Shown: in pieces, positions 16,538 to 22,869 of the stretch | Layout of the letters: each line of letters opens with the position of its first letter | How positions within the stretch are numbered: the stretch's first letter is position 1 | NCBI GenBank assembly: GCA_003612485.1 | Contig: RAZA01000001.1 | Coordinates: forward strand, 372,001 to 436,000 | DNA length: 64,000 nucleotides | DNA from: a bacterium D16-50 | GTDB taxonomy: Bacteria; Bacillota; Clostridia; Lachnospirales; Lachnospiraceae | Reading direction: 5' to 3' | The notes under the pieces: model-generated | Told to the model about the DNA's origin: nothing | Seen by the model: the letters and a program-made list of their open reading frames with translations, nothing else | Databases searched by the model: none | Made by a program: the position numbers and the translations under genes

Positions 16538-17257
16538 TTATTGAATCGGTAACAATTCCATACTTTTTGCCCGATTTAGATTTTTTTTAAGATCACCATA
16601 TGCAAACGGCCTGCCATGTCCCGGATATATCAGATTCGGTCTAACGGCAATGATTGTCTCCCATGATTGCAGAAAAGCCGTTTTGTCCTCTGCCCAAATG
16701 GTTATTCTGTGTAAACTTGGCAAACCATTCATAGCAGCATCACCGCAGAATAGAGAGCCGTCATTTAGCAAAAGAGAGATAGAATCGGCGGTATGACCGG
16801 GAGTATCAATAATTTTTCCTTGCAGTAAAAGTTCCACTTGCTTACGGTTTTGTTCGGTCACTTGAATACATCTACATTGATATTCTTGCTTTATTGAGGG
16901 AAACAAATGCTTACCTTTGCCAACGAACTTCATTAAATAACAAAAGAACAAGGCAATCTTAGTTGTGCAACCGCCATGAAAAGAGTTTTGCCCTCTATAT
17001 AATCTTTCTAATGCTTTGTCGCTCATAACGATTTGGAGGTCAGGGCATTCCGAAAGTACTTCATTCAGATAACCTGCGTGGTCATCGTGAGCGTGTGTCA
17101 AAAAAATATATCGTATCTGTTGAGGGGATATTTGCATCTTTGCCAGTTGCTTTTTAAAAAGTGCAAATCCGCTTTCATACCCTGTATCAATCAGCACATA
17201 CCCATTGTCAAGTGGATATATCCAATTATTTACTATTCTGCTTCCTGCATTGAGCAT
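16538..17257 (-). CDS. Metallo-beta-lactamase-fold hydrolase
   Basis: A 239-residue soluble enzyme of the MBL superfamily. The metal site is visible as THAHDDHAGYL (HxHxDH, residues about 52-57), with further ligands in DTPGHTADS and FCGDAAMNG, and YPGHGRPF near the C-terminus. The fold hydrolyses esters, thioesters or phosphodiesters with two metal ions. This member looks like a generic glyoxalase-II or lactonase-type hydrolase and not a true beta-lactamase. No substrate can be named from sequence or neighbours. Confidence 0.93.
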   Translation of the reverse strand: MLNAGSRIVNNWIYPLDNGYVLIDTGYESGFALFKKQLAKMQISPQQIRYIFLTHAHDDHAGYLNEVLSECPDLQIVMSDKALERLYRGQNSFHGGCTTKIALFFCYLMKFVGKGKHLFPSIKQEYQCRCIQVTEQNRKQVELLLQGKIIDTPGHTADSISLLLNDGSLFCGDAAMNGLPSLHRITIWAEDKTAFLQSWETIIAVRPNLIYPGHGRPFAYGDLKKNLNRAKSMELLPIQ

Positions 17258-17272
17258 AGATGTTTCCTCTTT

Positions 17273-17518
17273 TCATTCTTCTTTCTTTTGCTGTTTTAAC
17301 TTTCTCCAAAGGAACAGCTTTAGGATAATGGCTATTATCAAAGGAACAATCGTATATATGCCATAATACAAAATGCCTGTGTACCATGGTGCCGATTGCA
17401 TATCATATAACCCAGGATGCGTCCTGTAATCCAGACATACATAGATTACATACCCTGCAAAAGCTCCAATAAATGAGCAAATCAGTATATTCAAAATTCC
17501 GTTCAGCTTCTTTAACAT
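17273..17518 (-). CDS. Small two-helix membrane protein
   Basis: An 81-residue protein with two hydrophobic segments (ILNILICSFIGAFAGYVIYV and GILYYGIYTIVPLIIAIILK) separated by a ~20-residue loop with several aromatic residues, and a basic tail KLKQQKKEE. ATG 17518 follows GGAGG by eight bases; the in-frame upstream extension is unlikely. It lies 15 bp before the MBL hydrolase gene and is probably co-transcribed. No family was recognised. Confidence 0.75.
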   Translation of the reverse strand: MLKKLNGILNILICSFIGAFAGYVIYVCLDYRTHPGLYDMQSAPWYTGILYYGIYTIVPLIIAIILKLFLWRKLKQQKKEE

Positions 17519-17603
17519 AGAACAAGCCTCCATACCCTGATTTTCTCTAAATTTCTTTGATTCAATGCATCGGTGAAGCTTTCCATTACGAAGGCTCCTT
17601 GCT

Positions 17604-18089
17604 TTATTCATCAATCTCAATCATTCGTTTATATACACCAAAAGATTTTTCATCAATCATAATTGCGCCCACACATTTTTTATAAAAGCTGACGGCAGAG
17701 TTTGTGGGCCATCCAATAATGGCATACGCATAGCCAAGTTCCCGCATGGATTCCAGAGACTTAAACAGCAAGGCTCTTCCTACACCCTTTTTTCTTTCAC
17801 TTTCCAACACAGCCATAGGGCCGAAAAAATTTCTGGCTGTCGCCTCATAACATGCGAAACCGATAAGTTCCTTTTCTCTGGTCACAATATAACAGGTGAC
17901 AGGGTTATTAGAAAAAGCGGCCTGTACTTCATCTGAATAATCATCTTTTGCACATGTCCTGGCGAAAGCGATAATCCTGCTCCTGTCAGGCGCCAATGCT
18001 TTTTTGATTCTGATGCCACTTTTCAATAAACTTTCTTCTATATCATGTGAATGGGGTATATTGTATAGTTTAACAAGCATATCCGCCAT
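17604..18089 (-). CDS. GNAT-family N-acetyltransferase
   Basis: A 161-residue acetyltransferase. The CoA-binding stretch is MAVLESERKKGVGRALLFKS, followed by YAIIGWPTNSAVSFYKKCVG, both typical of GNATs. GGGAGGTAATC precedes ATG 18089. The same ten bases of that ribosome site have a perfect complement 36 bases upstream in the message, described separately. The protein might acetylate a small molecule; no substrate is indicated. Confidence 0.9.
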   Translation of the reverse strand: MADMLVKLYNIPHSHDIEESLLKSGIRIKKALAPDRSRIIAFARTCAKDDYSDEVQAAFSNNPVTCYIVTREKELIGFACYEATARNFFGPMAVLESERKKGVGRALLFKSLESMRELGYAYAIIGWPTNSAVSFYKKCVGAIMIDEKSFGVYKRMIEIDE

Positions 18090-18091
18090 AT

Positions 18092-18147
18092 GATTACCTC
18101 CCAGGATACCGGTTGTAATTTGTGTTTCCCAGAAAACGGAGGTAATC
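18092..18147 (-). promoter_or_regulatory. Inverted repeat that can mask a ribosome binding site
   Basis: On the minus-strand message GATTACCTCC (18147-18138) is the exact complement of GGAGGTAATC (18101-18092), which is the Shine-Dalgarno region of the acetyltransferase starting at 18089. The loop is 36 bases. The upstream arm begins at the stop of the preceding gene (18146), so ribosomes finishing that gene could open the hairpin. Confidence 0.5.
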
Positions 18148-18352
18148 AGCCATCCTTATGAAAGAATACTGTCTGCTCTTTCATGGATATTTTTCCGACC
18201 TCCCAGCCATATTCCACAAGCTCTTTCTTATATTTCAGGAAAGAGTGGTCAATCGGTATCCCTGCAATCTCCTGGATCTCCTCAAAAGTCAACTGAAAAG
18301 ATTCTTTTCCGCTTTTCTGCACATATTCCCACAAAGCGTTATATTTACTCAT
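18146..18352 (-). CDS. Small protein with a putative DNA-binding fold
   Basis: A 68-residue soluble protein: MSKYNALWEYVQKSGKESFQ, LTFEEIQEIAGIPIDHSFLK, YKKELVEYGWEVGKISMKEQ. This pattern is common in small Firmicutes proteins of unknown function, and the middle could be a winged-helix-like fold. ATG 18352 is seven bases from AGGAG; the ATG at 18358 is too close. Its stop lies at the start of the SD-complementary arm of the next gene. No function is known to me. Confidence 0.7.
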   Translation of the reverse strand: MSKYNALWEYVQKSGKESFQLTFEEIQEIAGIPIDHSFLKYKKELVEYGWEVGKISMKEQTVFFHKDG

Positions 18353-18411
18353 GGCCATTCTCCTCTCTAATGATTACAAAAATTCAGAACTTTCTGAATT
18401 TTTGTCCCGCT

Positions 18412-18588
18412 TTACAGAACCTGAAAAAACACGGTTACGAACATGATGATTCCTACCACAATGGCTGCTATGCCAAAGAAACAGCTTCTCCTGTTTCCAT
18501 TTTTTCCATCGACAATCCAAAGCAAACCGCGCAGTATAAGAAGTAATCCTACAAAAATCGGAATAAATTTATGAACAGCCTCTGTCAT
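18412..18588 (-). CDS. 58-residue two-helix membrane protein
   Basis: A tiny protein with two hydrophobic segments (FIPIFVGLLLILRGLLWIV and CFFGIAAIVVGIIMFVTVFF) joined by a short basic turn (DGKNGNRRS). ATG 18588 overlaps the stop of the DUF6608-like gene (ATGA), so it is probably translated by coupling. It is comparable in size and layout to the other tiny membrane proteins at 11733 and 17273. No family was recognised. Confidence 0.72.
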   Translation of the reverse strand: MTEAVHKFIPIFVGLLLILRGLLWIVDGKNGNRRSCFFGIAAIVVGIIMFVTVFFQVL

Positions 18589-19001
18589 TCCTTTTTCCCT
18601 TTTCCTTCCTGTCCTCTTTTTTTCTTAAAAACATAAACGACAGTATTGATGATACATAACAGCACAAAAAGACCCGTAAAGTTAATCCAAATATCTCTGT
18701 ATGCAGTTTTCGCCAAAGGTTCCCGCAGTCCGCTGAACCAGACATAGGCGAACGCCAACATCTGAGAGGGAATATACGCAATCAAATATCTGAGAGCCAA
18801 AGGCTTAACAGGCAGATTCGTACATAACTCAAATGCTGCTATCCCGATCAGGAGAATCATAGCCCTGTCTAATTCGTGCCAGTTACCGCTTGGGTCTTCA
18901 TATACGCCGTTACAAAGATACAAAACGCTGCTTAACAATGTAATTGCTGTATATATCACCGAATAAATCGACACGATACGGGTCCACTTTTTCTTATTCA
19001 T
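18585..19001 (-). CDS. DUF6608-like membrane protein
   Basis: A 138-residue membrane protein with four hydrophobic helices: IVSIYSVIYTAITLLSSVLY, AMILLIGIAAFELC, LIAYIPSQMLAFAYVWFSG and FTGLFVLLCIINTVVYVF. The pattern LDRAMILLIGI ... YRDIWINFTGLFV recalls DUF6608, an uncharacterised family; this is from memory. ATG 19001 has GGAGAAG upstream, while a longer frame to 19112 lacks a site. It is the first gene of a probable unit with the 58-residue protein. Confidence 0.75.
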   Translation of the reverse strand: MNKKKWTRIVSIYSVIYTAITLLSSVLYLCNGVYEDPSGNWHELDRAMILLIGIAAFELCTNLPVKPLALRYLIAYIPSQMLAFAYVWFSGLREPLAKTAYRDIWINFTGLFVLLCIINTVVYVFKKKRGQEGKGKKE

Positions 19002-19147
19002 TTTCTTCTCCAATCTAAACAATCCAAACGGCCGGATCCATTCCAACCGTTTATCTCCACCTAATACGAATACCATTGGTGACTGCGCTTTCTTAATGTC
19101 AGCGTTTCTCACCGCAGATATGTCCCCATTTTACTGGTAATCAGGCA

Positions 19148-19170
19148 CCCTGGCAGCTTCGCTGCCAGGG
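19148..19170. terminator. Strong 10-bp hairpin, probable terminator
   Basis: CCCTGGCAGC, TTC, GCTGCCAGGG, a perfect stem. It lies about 40 bp past the stop of the minus-strand gene ending at 19209. The T run on the minus side is poor; the plus side has ATTATCTTTT. It probably ends transcription of the coiled-coil gene pair, though not in the classical form. Confidence 0.55.
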
Positions 19171-19208
19171 ATTATCTTTTATCATTCAAAACAACCCGAT
19201 GACAGCAT

Positions 19209-19712
19209 CTATACTGAAACAGAAATATTTATGCCAGATTCCGATTTCGAGGCTTCCCCGATTTTCGTATAGATTACAGGTTCCATCTTAATAGCATCCG
19301 CTGTCTCTTCCACAGGGATGCCGTTGTCTGCACCAGTCTGAACCGAATCGGTCTTTCCGTCCAATGCGGCCTTCCCATTTTCGCTGATGCTGACGGTATC
19401 CGTATCCTCTTTCCGGCTTTCCGCTATCCTCTTTTCCAGCTCCTCGCGCTCTTCCTTGCGCTTCCTGATGGCATTTTCCTGCTCCGTCTTCGCTTTTTCC
19501 CTCGCTTCCTTTGCATCCTCCTCCATTCCTTTTTCGGCTTTCTTCTGATAATCCTCCGCTTTATCCGCAAATTCACCGACATATCCCATTGCCCGTTCCA
19601 TAACGGCTGTATCACCTCTCCGCTCTGCGTCTTTATAGACGCGGAAAGGCGTATTCAGTAACTTCATATTCATACTTGCCCCTGCAAGGCCTTCCATTGT
19701 TTTCGTATGCAT
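19209..19712 (-). CDS. Uncharacterised coiled-coil protein (second of LytTR-linked pair)
   Basis: A 167-residue soluble protein without signal peptide or membrane helix. Residues 1-45 contain MNMKLLNTPFRVYKDAERRG and AVMERAMGYVGEFADKAEDY. Residues 50-105 are a long, highly charged helix (KAREKAKTEQENAIRKRKEE) likely to form a coiled coil. A short motif DTVSISENGKAALDG follows, and the tail is polar. I have a weak memory of similar paired proteins in Lachnospiraceae genomes, without any assigned function. ATG 19712 has AAAGGAGGG. It is encoded 219 bp after the other coiled-coil gene. Confidence 0.72.
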   Translation of the reverse strand: MHTKTMEGLAGASMNMKLLNTPFRVYKDAERRGDTAVMERAMGYVGEFADKAEDYQKKAEKGMEEDAKEAREKAKTEQENAIRKRKEEREELEKRIAESRKEDTDTVSISENGKAALDGKTDSVQTGADNGIPVEETADAIKMEPVIYTKIGEASKSESGINISVSV

Positions 19713-19795
19713 AAAAAGTCCCTCCTTTGAATTCTTCCTGCCACAATACTTTTTAAGAAATTCATACAATAGAATCCACGCTTCGCGAGTCTTCT

Positions 19796-19825
19796 ACAAT
19801 AAAATCTAAAAGAAGATTTTATTGT
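19796..19825. repeat. Perfect 12-bp inverted repeat between the coiled-coil genes
   Basis: ACAATAAAATCT (19796-19807), loop AAAAGA, AGATTTTATTGT (19814-19825). A further imperfect hairpin (ATACCGG...CCGGTAT then TTTTT on the minus strand) lies at about 19860-19906, just past the stop at 19931, and may be a partial terminator. Together they could uncouple expression of the two genes. Confidence 0.6.
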
Positions 19826-19930
19826 AATGTATTGTCATGAATGATGCTGCCATTTCAAAAATACCGGAAAACAGTGCGCATTTGCCACCATCTCCCGGTA
19901 TTGATACCACACTAAAAATCCAAATCTCTT

Positions 19931-20545
19931 TTATTCTGATACTTCAGATACAGAAGCATTCTGCCGCCTGTAGGTATCATTGTCTTTCTGGCTTAACTCG
20001 TTTTCTACCTGCGCCAGCTTTTTCTCCAGTTCCCGGATTTTCTTTTCCTTATTATTGCCGGATGGCATAGAGGGATGCCCGAAGGGTGTTTCATCTCCGG
20101 AAGCTGACTGGATCTGCTGTTCCAACTGTTGCTTTTTCTCTTTCAGCTTCTTGATTTCCCTGTCAACCTTATCGGTATTCGTGACACATTTCTCCGCCGG
20201 CTTTCCCTGGCCGCCCCCGCTTACCTTCGGCCCTTTTCCATCTTCGCCTTCCCCGGAACGGTCATCCTTTCCATCTGCATGGTCAGCTTTCGGGTCATCA
20301 AAAAAGATTTTCCGGTTGCCGTTCTCGTCCTGGCCTACCCGGTACAGTCCCGTAGGCTTTTTTCCCGACTTTTCACTGCTGATGTATTCGTCCTGTGGTT
20401 CGGACAGCCTGCCGGATTTTTTCTCCTCTGCAGCCTTCTCGGCTTCCTTTGCTTCCTTCGCCCTCTCGGCGGCCTGTTTTTCCTTCACCCTTTCTGCGTA
20501 GTCGGTTCTGGAATGTTCATAGTTTCCATTCACCTGCATTGCCAT
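19931..20545 (-). CDS. Uncharacterised coiled-coil protein (first of LytTR-linked pair)
   Basis: A 204-residue highly charged cytoplasmic-looking protein. The N-terminus MAMQVNGNYEHSRTDYAERV leads into an Ala/Glu/Lys-rich helix (KEKQAAERAKEAKEAEKAAE). A conserved-looking centre EYISSEKSGKKPTGLYRVGQ plus DENGNRKIFFDDP is followed by a Gly-rich linker and a C-terminal coiled coil (IKKLKEKKQQLEQQIQ, IRELEKKLAQVENEL). There is no secretion signal. ATG 20545 has AAGGAGG nine bases upstream. A LytTR-type direct repeat lies about 100-130 bp upstream, inside the end of the kinase gene, so the pair is a likely target of the neighbouring two-component system. Confidence 0.75.
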   Translation of the reverse strand: MAMQVNGNYEHSRTDYAERVKEKQAAERAKEAKEAEKAAEEKKSGRLSEPQDEYISSEKSGKKPTGLYRVGQDENGNRKIFFDDPKADHADGKDDRSGEGEDGKGPKVSGGGQGKPAEKCVTNTDKVDREIKKLKEKKQQLEQQIQSASGDETPFGHPSMPSGNNKEKKIRELEKKLAQVENELSQKDNDTYRRQNASVSEVSE

Positions 20546-20635
20546 AAGCACGTTCCTCCTTCAATTTGATATTGTCAGGCAGCCGCCCCTACAGACAGCT
20601 TCCTTTTTCTTTTTTCGGCTGTAGAAAGTAACGCG

Positions 20636-21964
20636 TTAATCCATTTGCTGTGGGATACCTTCTGGGTGCTGTGAAATGATCAGCAGCACATGGAGGACAA
20701 ATTTATTCTCCTGTGCCTCTATACTCATGGCGCCGCCATATTTTTCAGCCACCTTCTTTACGTTTGACAGGCCTGTCCCTTTTTTGAACGCGCCTTTCTC
20801 ATGGAAGCTGTTTTCTATTTCCATCATAAGGAAATCTCCCTGGATACGCCCGGACACATGGATATATTTTTCCATACCGGCATCCAGCCTTTTTACTGCC
20901 TGAATCGCATTGTCCAGTGCATTTGACAGGATAATGCAGATATCAATGTCCTTAAGGCTGCAGGGATATGGCAGAAGGAGGGAACAGTCCACATCGATCC
21001 CCATGCTTTTGGCAATCCCCAGCTTGTTTCCCACCAAAATATCCACTACCGGGTTATTGGTACTGCAGGGGAATGACATTTTTTCCGCCATATCGTCCAT
21101 ATCTTCCATATAGCTTACCGCTTCTTCCAGTTTCCCGCTCTGCAGAAGATTTTTCACCACTGCGATGTGGTTCCTGATGTCATGGCGGAAGGACTTTGTT
21201 TCATCGTAACGTGTCTTCGCTTCCTCCACATACTGGTTCAGGGAATGTTCTTCCTGTTCCAGCAGTGAAATTTCAGTGCTGAGACGGAAATTCTGCTGCA
21301 GCTTCTTATAAGAGAACAGAATGCAGAACAAGCTTAAAAGTCCCAAAAGATGCATTGCAAGCAGCTGCCAGTGACTCAGCAGATACTCGAAAGATCCATC
21401 CTCCTCTAAGACTACAAACTGGTAATCAAATGAAAGCGTATTAATGTACTCACTCATAATAAAGATCATCAGGACCGGAATGAAAACCAGAAACATTTGC
21501 TGCATTTCCGATGCGGTATAGTCGGAAAAATAGCGATACACCATATAATAGCAAACCCCTGTCAGCAAAAGTGACGCAGCCTCACTGGTCAGCATAGCCG
21601 CAATACCGGCCGTATCATAGAAAAAATTTGGCAGCCATGCGTATAACAGGCCTATCAGAGATTTCACAATCCCATAGCAGAGCAGCATGATTTCAGTTGT
21701 CAGGGCTGCATACAGAAGGGAAGACTTAAAATCCGCATGGCAGACCAAGATCCCACATACCGTAAGAAGAAATACCATCGCCACGAAGCCGGTCACCGTG
21801 CCAACGGAAAGAAAGCGGGTGACAATCACCGCACATACTCCAAACAGGAAATAAAACGGGGGCAAAAGTTTCTTTTTCAGGATTTTTGCCATAAAATAAA
21901 ACTGAAAGGTTCCCTCAATGAGGCCTATCACATATATATTGAAAAAATCTAAGTACTCAGCCAT
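20636..21964 (-). CDS. GHKL-type sensor histidine kinase (AgrC-like)
   Basis: A 442-residue kinase. The N-terminal ~200 residues contain six or seven hydrophobic helices. A coiled linker follows, then the histidine region ETKSFRHDIRNHIAVVKNLL, N-box ILSNALDNAIQAV and G box GTGLSNVKKVAEKYGG. The polytopic sensor plus a GHKL ATPase is the AgrC/ComD plan, which senses peptides, yet no AgrB or AgrD gene is present in the window. The start is uncertain: ATG 21964 follows GGGGG by eight bases, with ATG 21979 and a TTG at 21994 as alternatives. The 3' end of the gene carries a LytTR-type direct repeat. Confidence 0.88.
   Translation of the reverse strand: MAEYLDFFNIYVIGLIEGTFQFYFMAKILKKKLLPPFYFLFGVCAVIVTRFLSVGTVTGFVAMVFLLTVCGILVCHADFKSSLLYAALTTEIMLLCYGIVKSLIGLLYAWLPNFFYDTAGIAAMLTSEAASLLLTGVCYYMVYRYFSDYTASEMQQMFLVFIPVLMIFIMSEYINTLSFDYQFVVLEEDGSFEYLLSHWQLLAMHLLGLLSLFCILFSYKKLQQNFRLSTEISLLEQEEHSLNQYVEEAKTRYDETKSFRHDIRNHIAVVKNLLQSGKLEEAVSYMEDMDDMAEKMSFPCSTNNPVVDILVGNKLGIAKSMGIDVDCSLLLPYPCSLKDIDICIILSNALDNAIQAVKRLDAGMEKYIHVSGRIQGDFLMMEIENSFHEKGAFKKGTGLSNVKKVAEKYGGAMSIEAQENKFVLHVLLIISQHPEGIPQQMD
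20646..20675 (-). promoter_or_regulatory. LytTR-type direct repeat upstream of the coiled-coil gene pair
   Basis: TGCTGTGGG (20646-20654) and TGCTGTGAA (20667-20675) on the plus strand, start-to-start 21 bp. On the minus strand this reads TTCACAGCA-N12-CCCACAGCA. The second copy is identical to the repeats upstream of the LytTR gene (22804-22833). It lies inside the last codons of the kinase gene, about 100-130 bp before the coiled-coil gene start. Confidence 0.65.
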
Positions 21965-21990
21965 GTTACCAGCCCCCATATCTAAAATTC

Positions 21991-22695
21991 TCAAATGTTC
22001 TTCATATACTGTAGAACAACGCCGGAGAACTCCTTGCTCCGCAGCCGTGATACGGGAATCTCCTTGCCATTATCCATACAGGCCGTCCCGTTTTTATAGC
22101 CTTTTAAATGTTTCAGATTGATAAGATAGCTCCTGTGGCACCGGTAAAAACGGTTATCCAGCTTTGTTTCCAGATTTTCAATCCGTTCATAATAATCAAC
22201 AACCTCGCCGGAAGCCAGGTTCAGATATATTTTCCGGTCTATAATCTCACAGAAGACAATCTCATCCTTTGGGATGATGCGCCCCTCATATCCCTTTTGC
22301 ACCAGCAGGCTGTCTTCGCTGGCGTTCTGCATGGAAGCGTAAAGGCGGTCCATCGTCTTTTCAAACTGCTTATCATCCACCGGCTTGACCAGATAATCGT
22401 AGGCCTGTACCTCAAAAGACTGGAACACCATCTCTTTCAGTACCGTAATAAAGACTAAAAAGCCCCGGAACTGATCCGCCCTGAGTCTCCTTGCCGTCTC
22501 CATGCCGTCCATGTCCTTCATCTGGATATCCAGAAACAGGATGTCGATCTGCCCATTGTAGTTCAGCAGCTCTTCGCCGCTGGAAAACATACGGAGGCTG
22601 ATCTCCCGGTTCTTTTTACGAAAGAAATCAGAGACCATTGACCTTATATGCTCAGACATATGTTTTTCATCATCACAGATTGCAATACGGATCAA
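21991..22695 (-). CDS. LytTR-family response regulator (AgrA-like)
   Basis: A 234-residue regulator. The receiver has IAICDDE, Asp in DILFLDIQMKDMDGMETARR and Lys in DYLVKPVDD. The LytTR DNA-binding domain occupies about 130-234, with FCEIIDRKIYLNLASGEVVD and NRFYRCHRSYLINLKHLKG. The start is a TTG at 22695, preceded by GAGGAGG with seven to eight bases spacing. It pairs with the GHKL kinase just downstream. Direct repeats of the type bound by LytTR proteins lie about 110-140 bp upstream of its start and again upstream of the coiled-coil gene pair. Confidence 0.93.
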   Translation of the reverse strand: MIRIAICDDEKHMSEHIRSMVSDFFRKKNREISLRMFSSGEELLNYNGQIDILFLDIQMKDMDGMETARRLRADQFRGFLVFITVLKEMVFQSFEVQAYDYLVKPVDDKQFEKTMDRLYASMQNASEDSLLVQKGYEGRIIPKDEIVFCEIIDRKIYLNLASGEVVDYYERIENLETKLDNRFYRCHRSYLINLKHLKGYKNGTACMDNGKEIPVSRLRSKEFSGVVLQYMKNI

Positions 22696-22722
22696 TGCGC
22701 CACCTCCTCGTCATTATATCGC

Positions 22723-22751
22723 CAGCGGCAAAAGATATACTTTTGCCGCTG
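22723..22751 (-). other. Leader hairpin in front of the LytTR regulator gene
   Basis: CAGCGGCAAAAG (22723-22734) and CTTTTGCCGCTG (22740-22751), a perfect 12-bp stem with a 5-base loop. In the minus-strand message it lies about 13-40 bases upstream of the ribosome site of the regulator. No T run follows, so it is not a simple terminator. It may affect message stability or translation. Confidence 0.6.
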
Positions 22752-22803
22752 CCATAGACAGACATTTTATTATAGCCTGTCGGAAACGCCAAAACAATTT
22801 GAT

Positions 22804-22833
22804 TGCTGTGAAATGTTTATCTGTTGCTGTGAA
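22804..22833 (-). promoter_or_regulatory. LytTR-type direct repeat in the regulator promoter
   Basis: TGCTGTGAA occurs at 22804-22812 and 22825-22833, start-to-start 21 bp, with identity extending to TTGCTGTGAAATG. Nine-base repeats separated by twelve bases are the classic layout of AgrA/LytTR binding sites. On the minus strand a TATAAT box follows about 29 bases past the last repeat, in line with a promoter for the regulator-kinase operon. Confidence 0.7.
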
Positions 22834-22869
22834 ATGCTGAATAAAAACCGATCAATCCCTCCATCGGAA

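Noticed and set aside
16538..17257. MBL protein as a beta-lactam resistance enzyme
   Set aside because: The metal motif is present but the overall pattern is of a generic MBL hydrolase, without a secretion signal.
20636..22695. A full agr quorum-sensing locus
   Set aside because: AgrC- and AgrA-like genes are present but no AgrB protease or AgrD peptide gene was found nearby.
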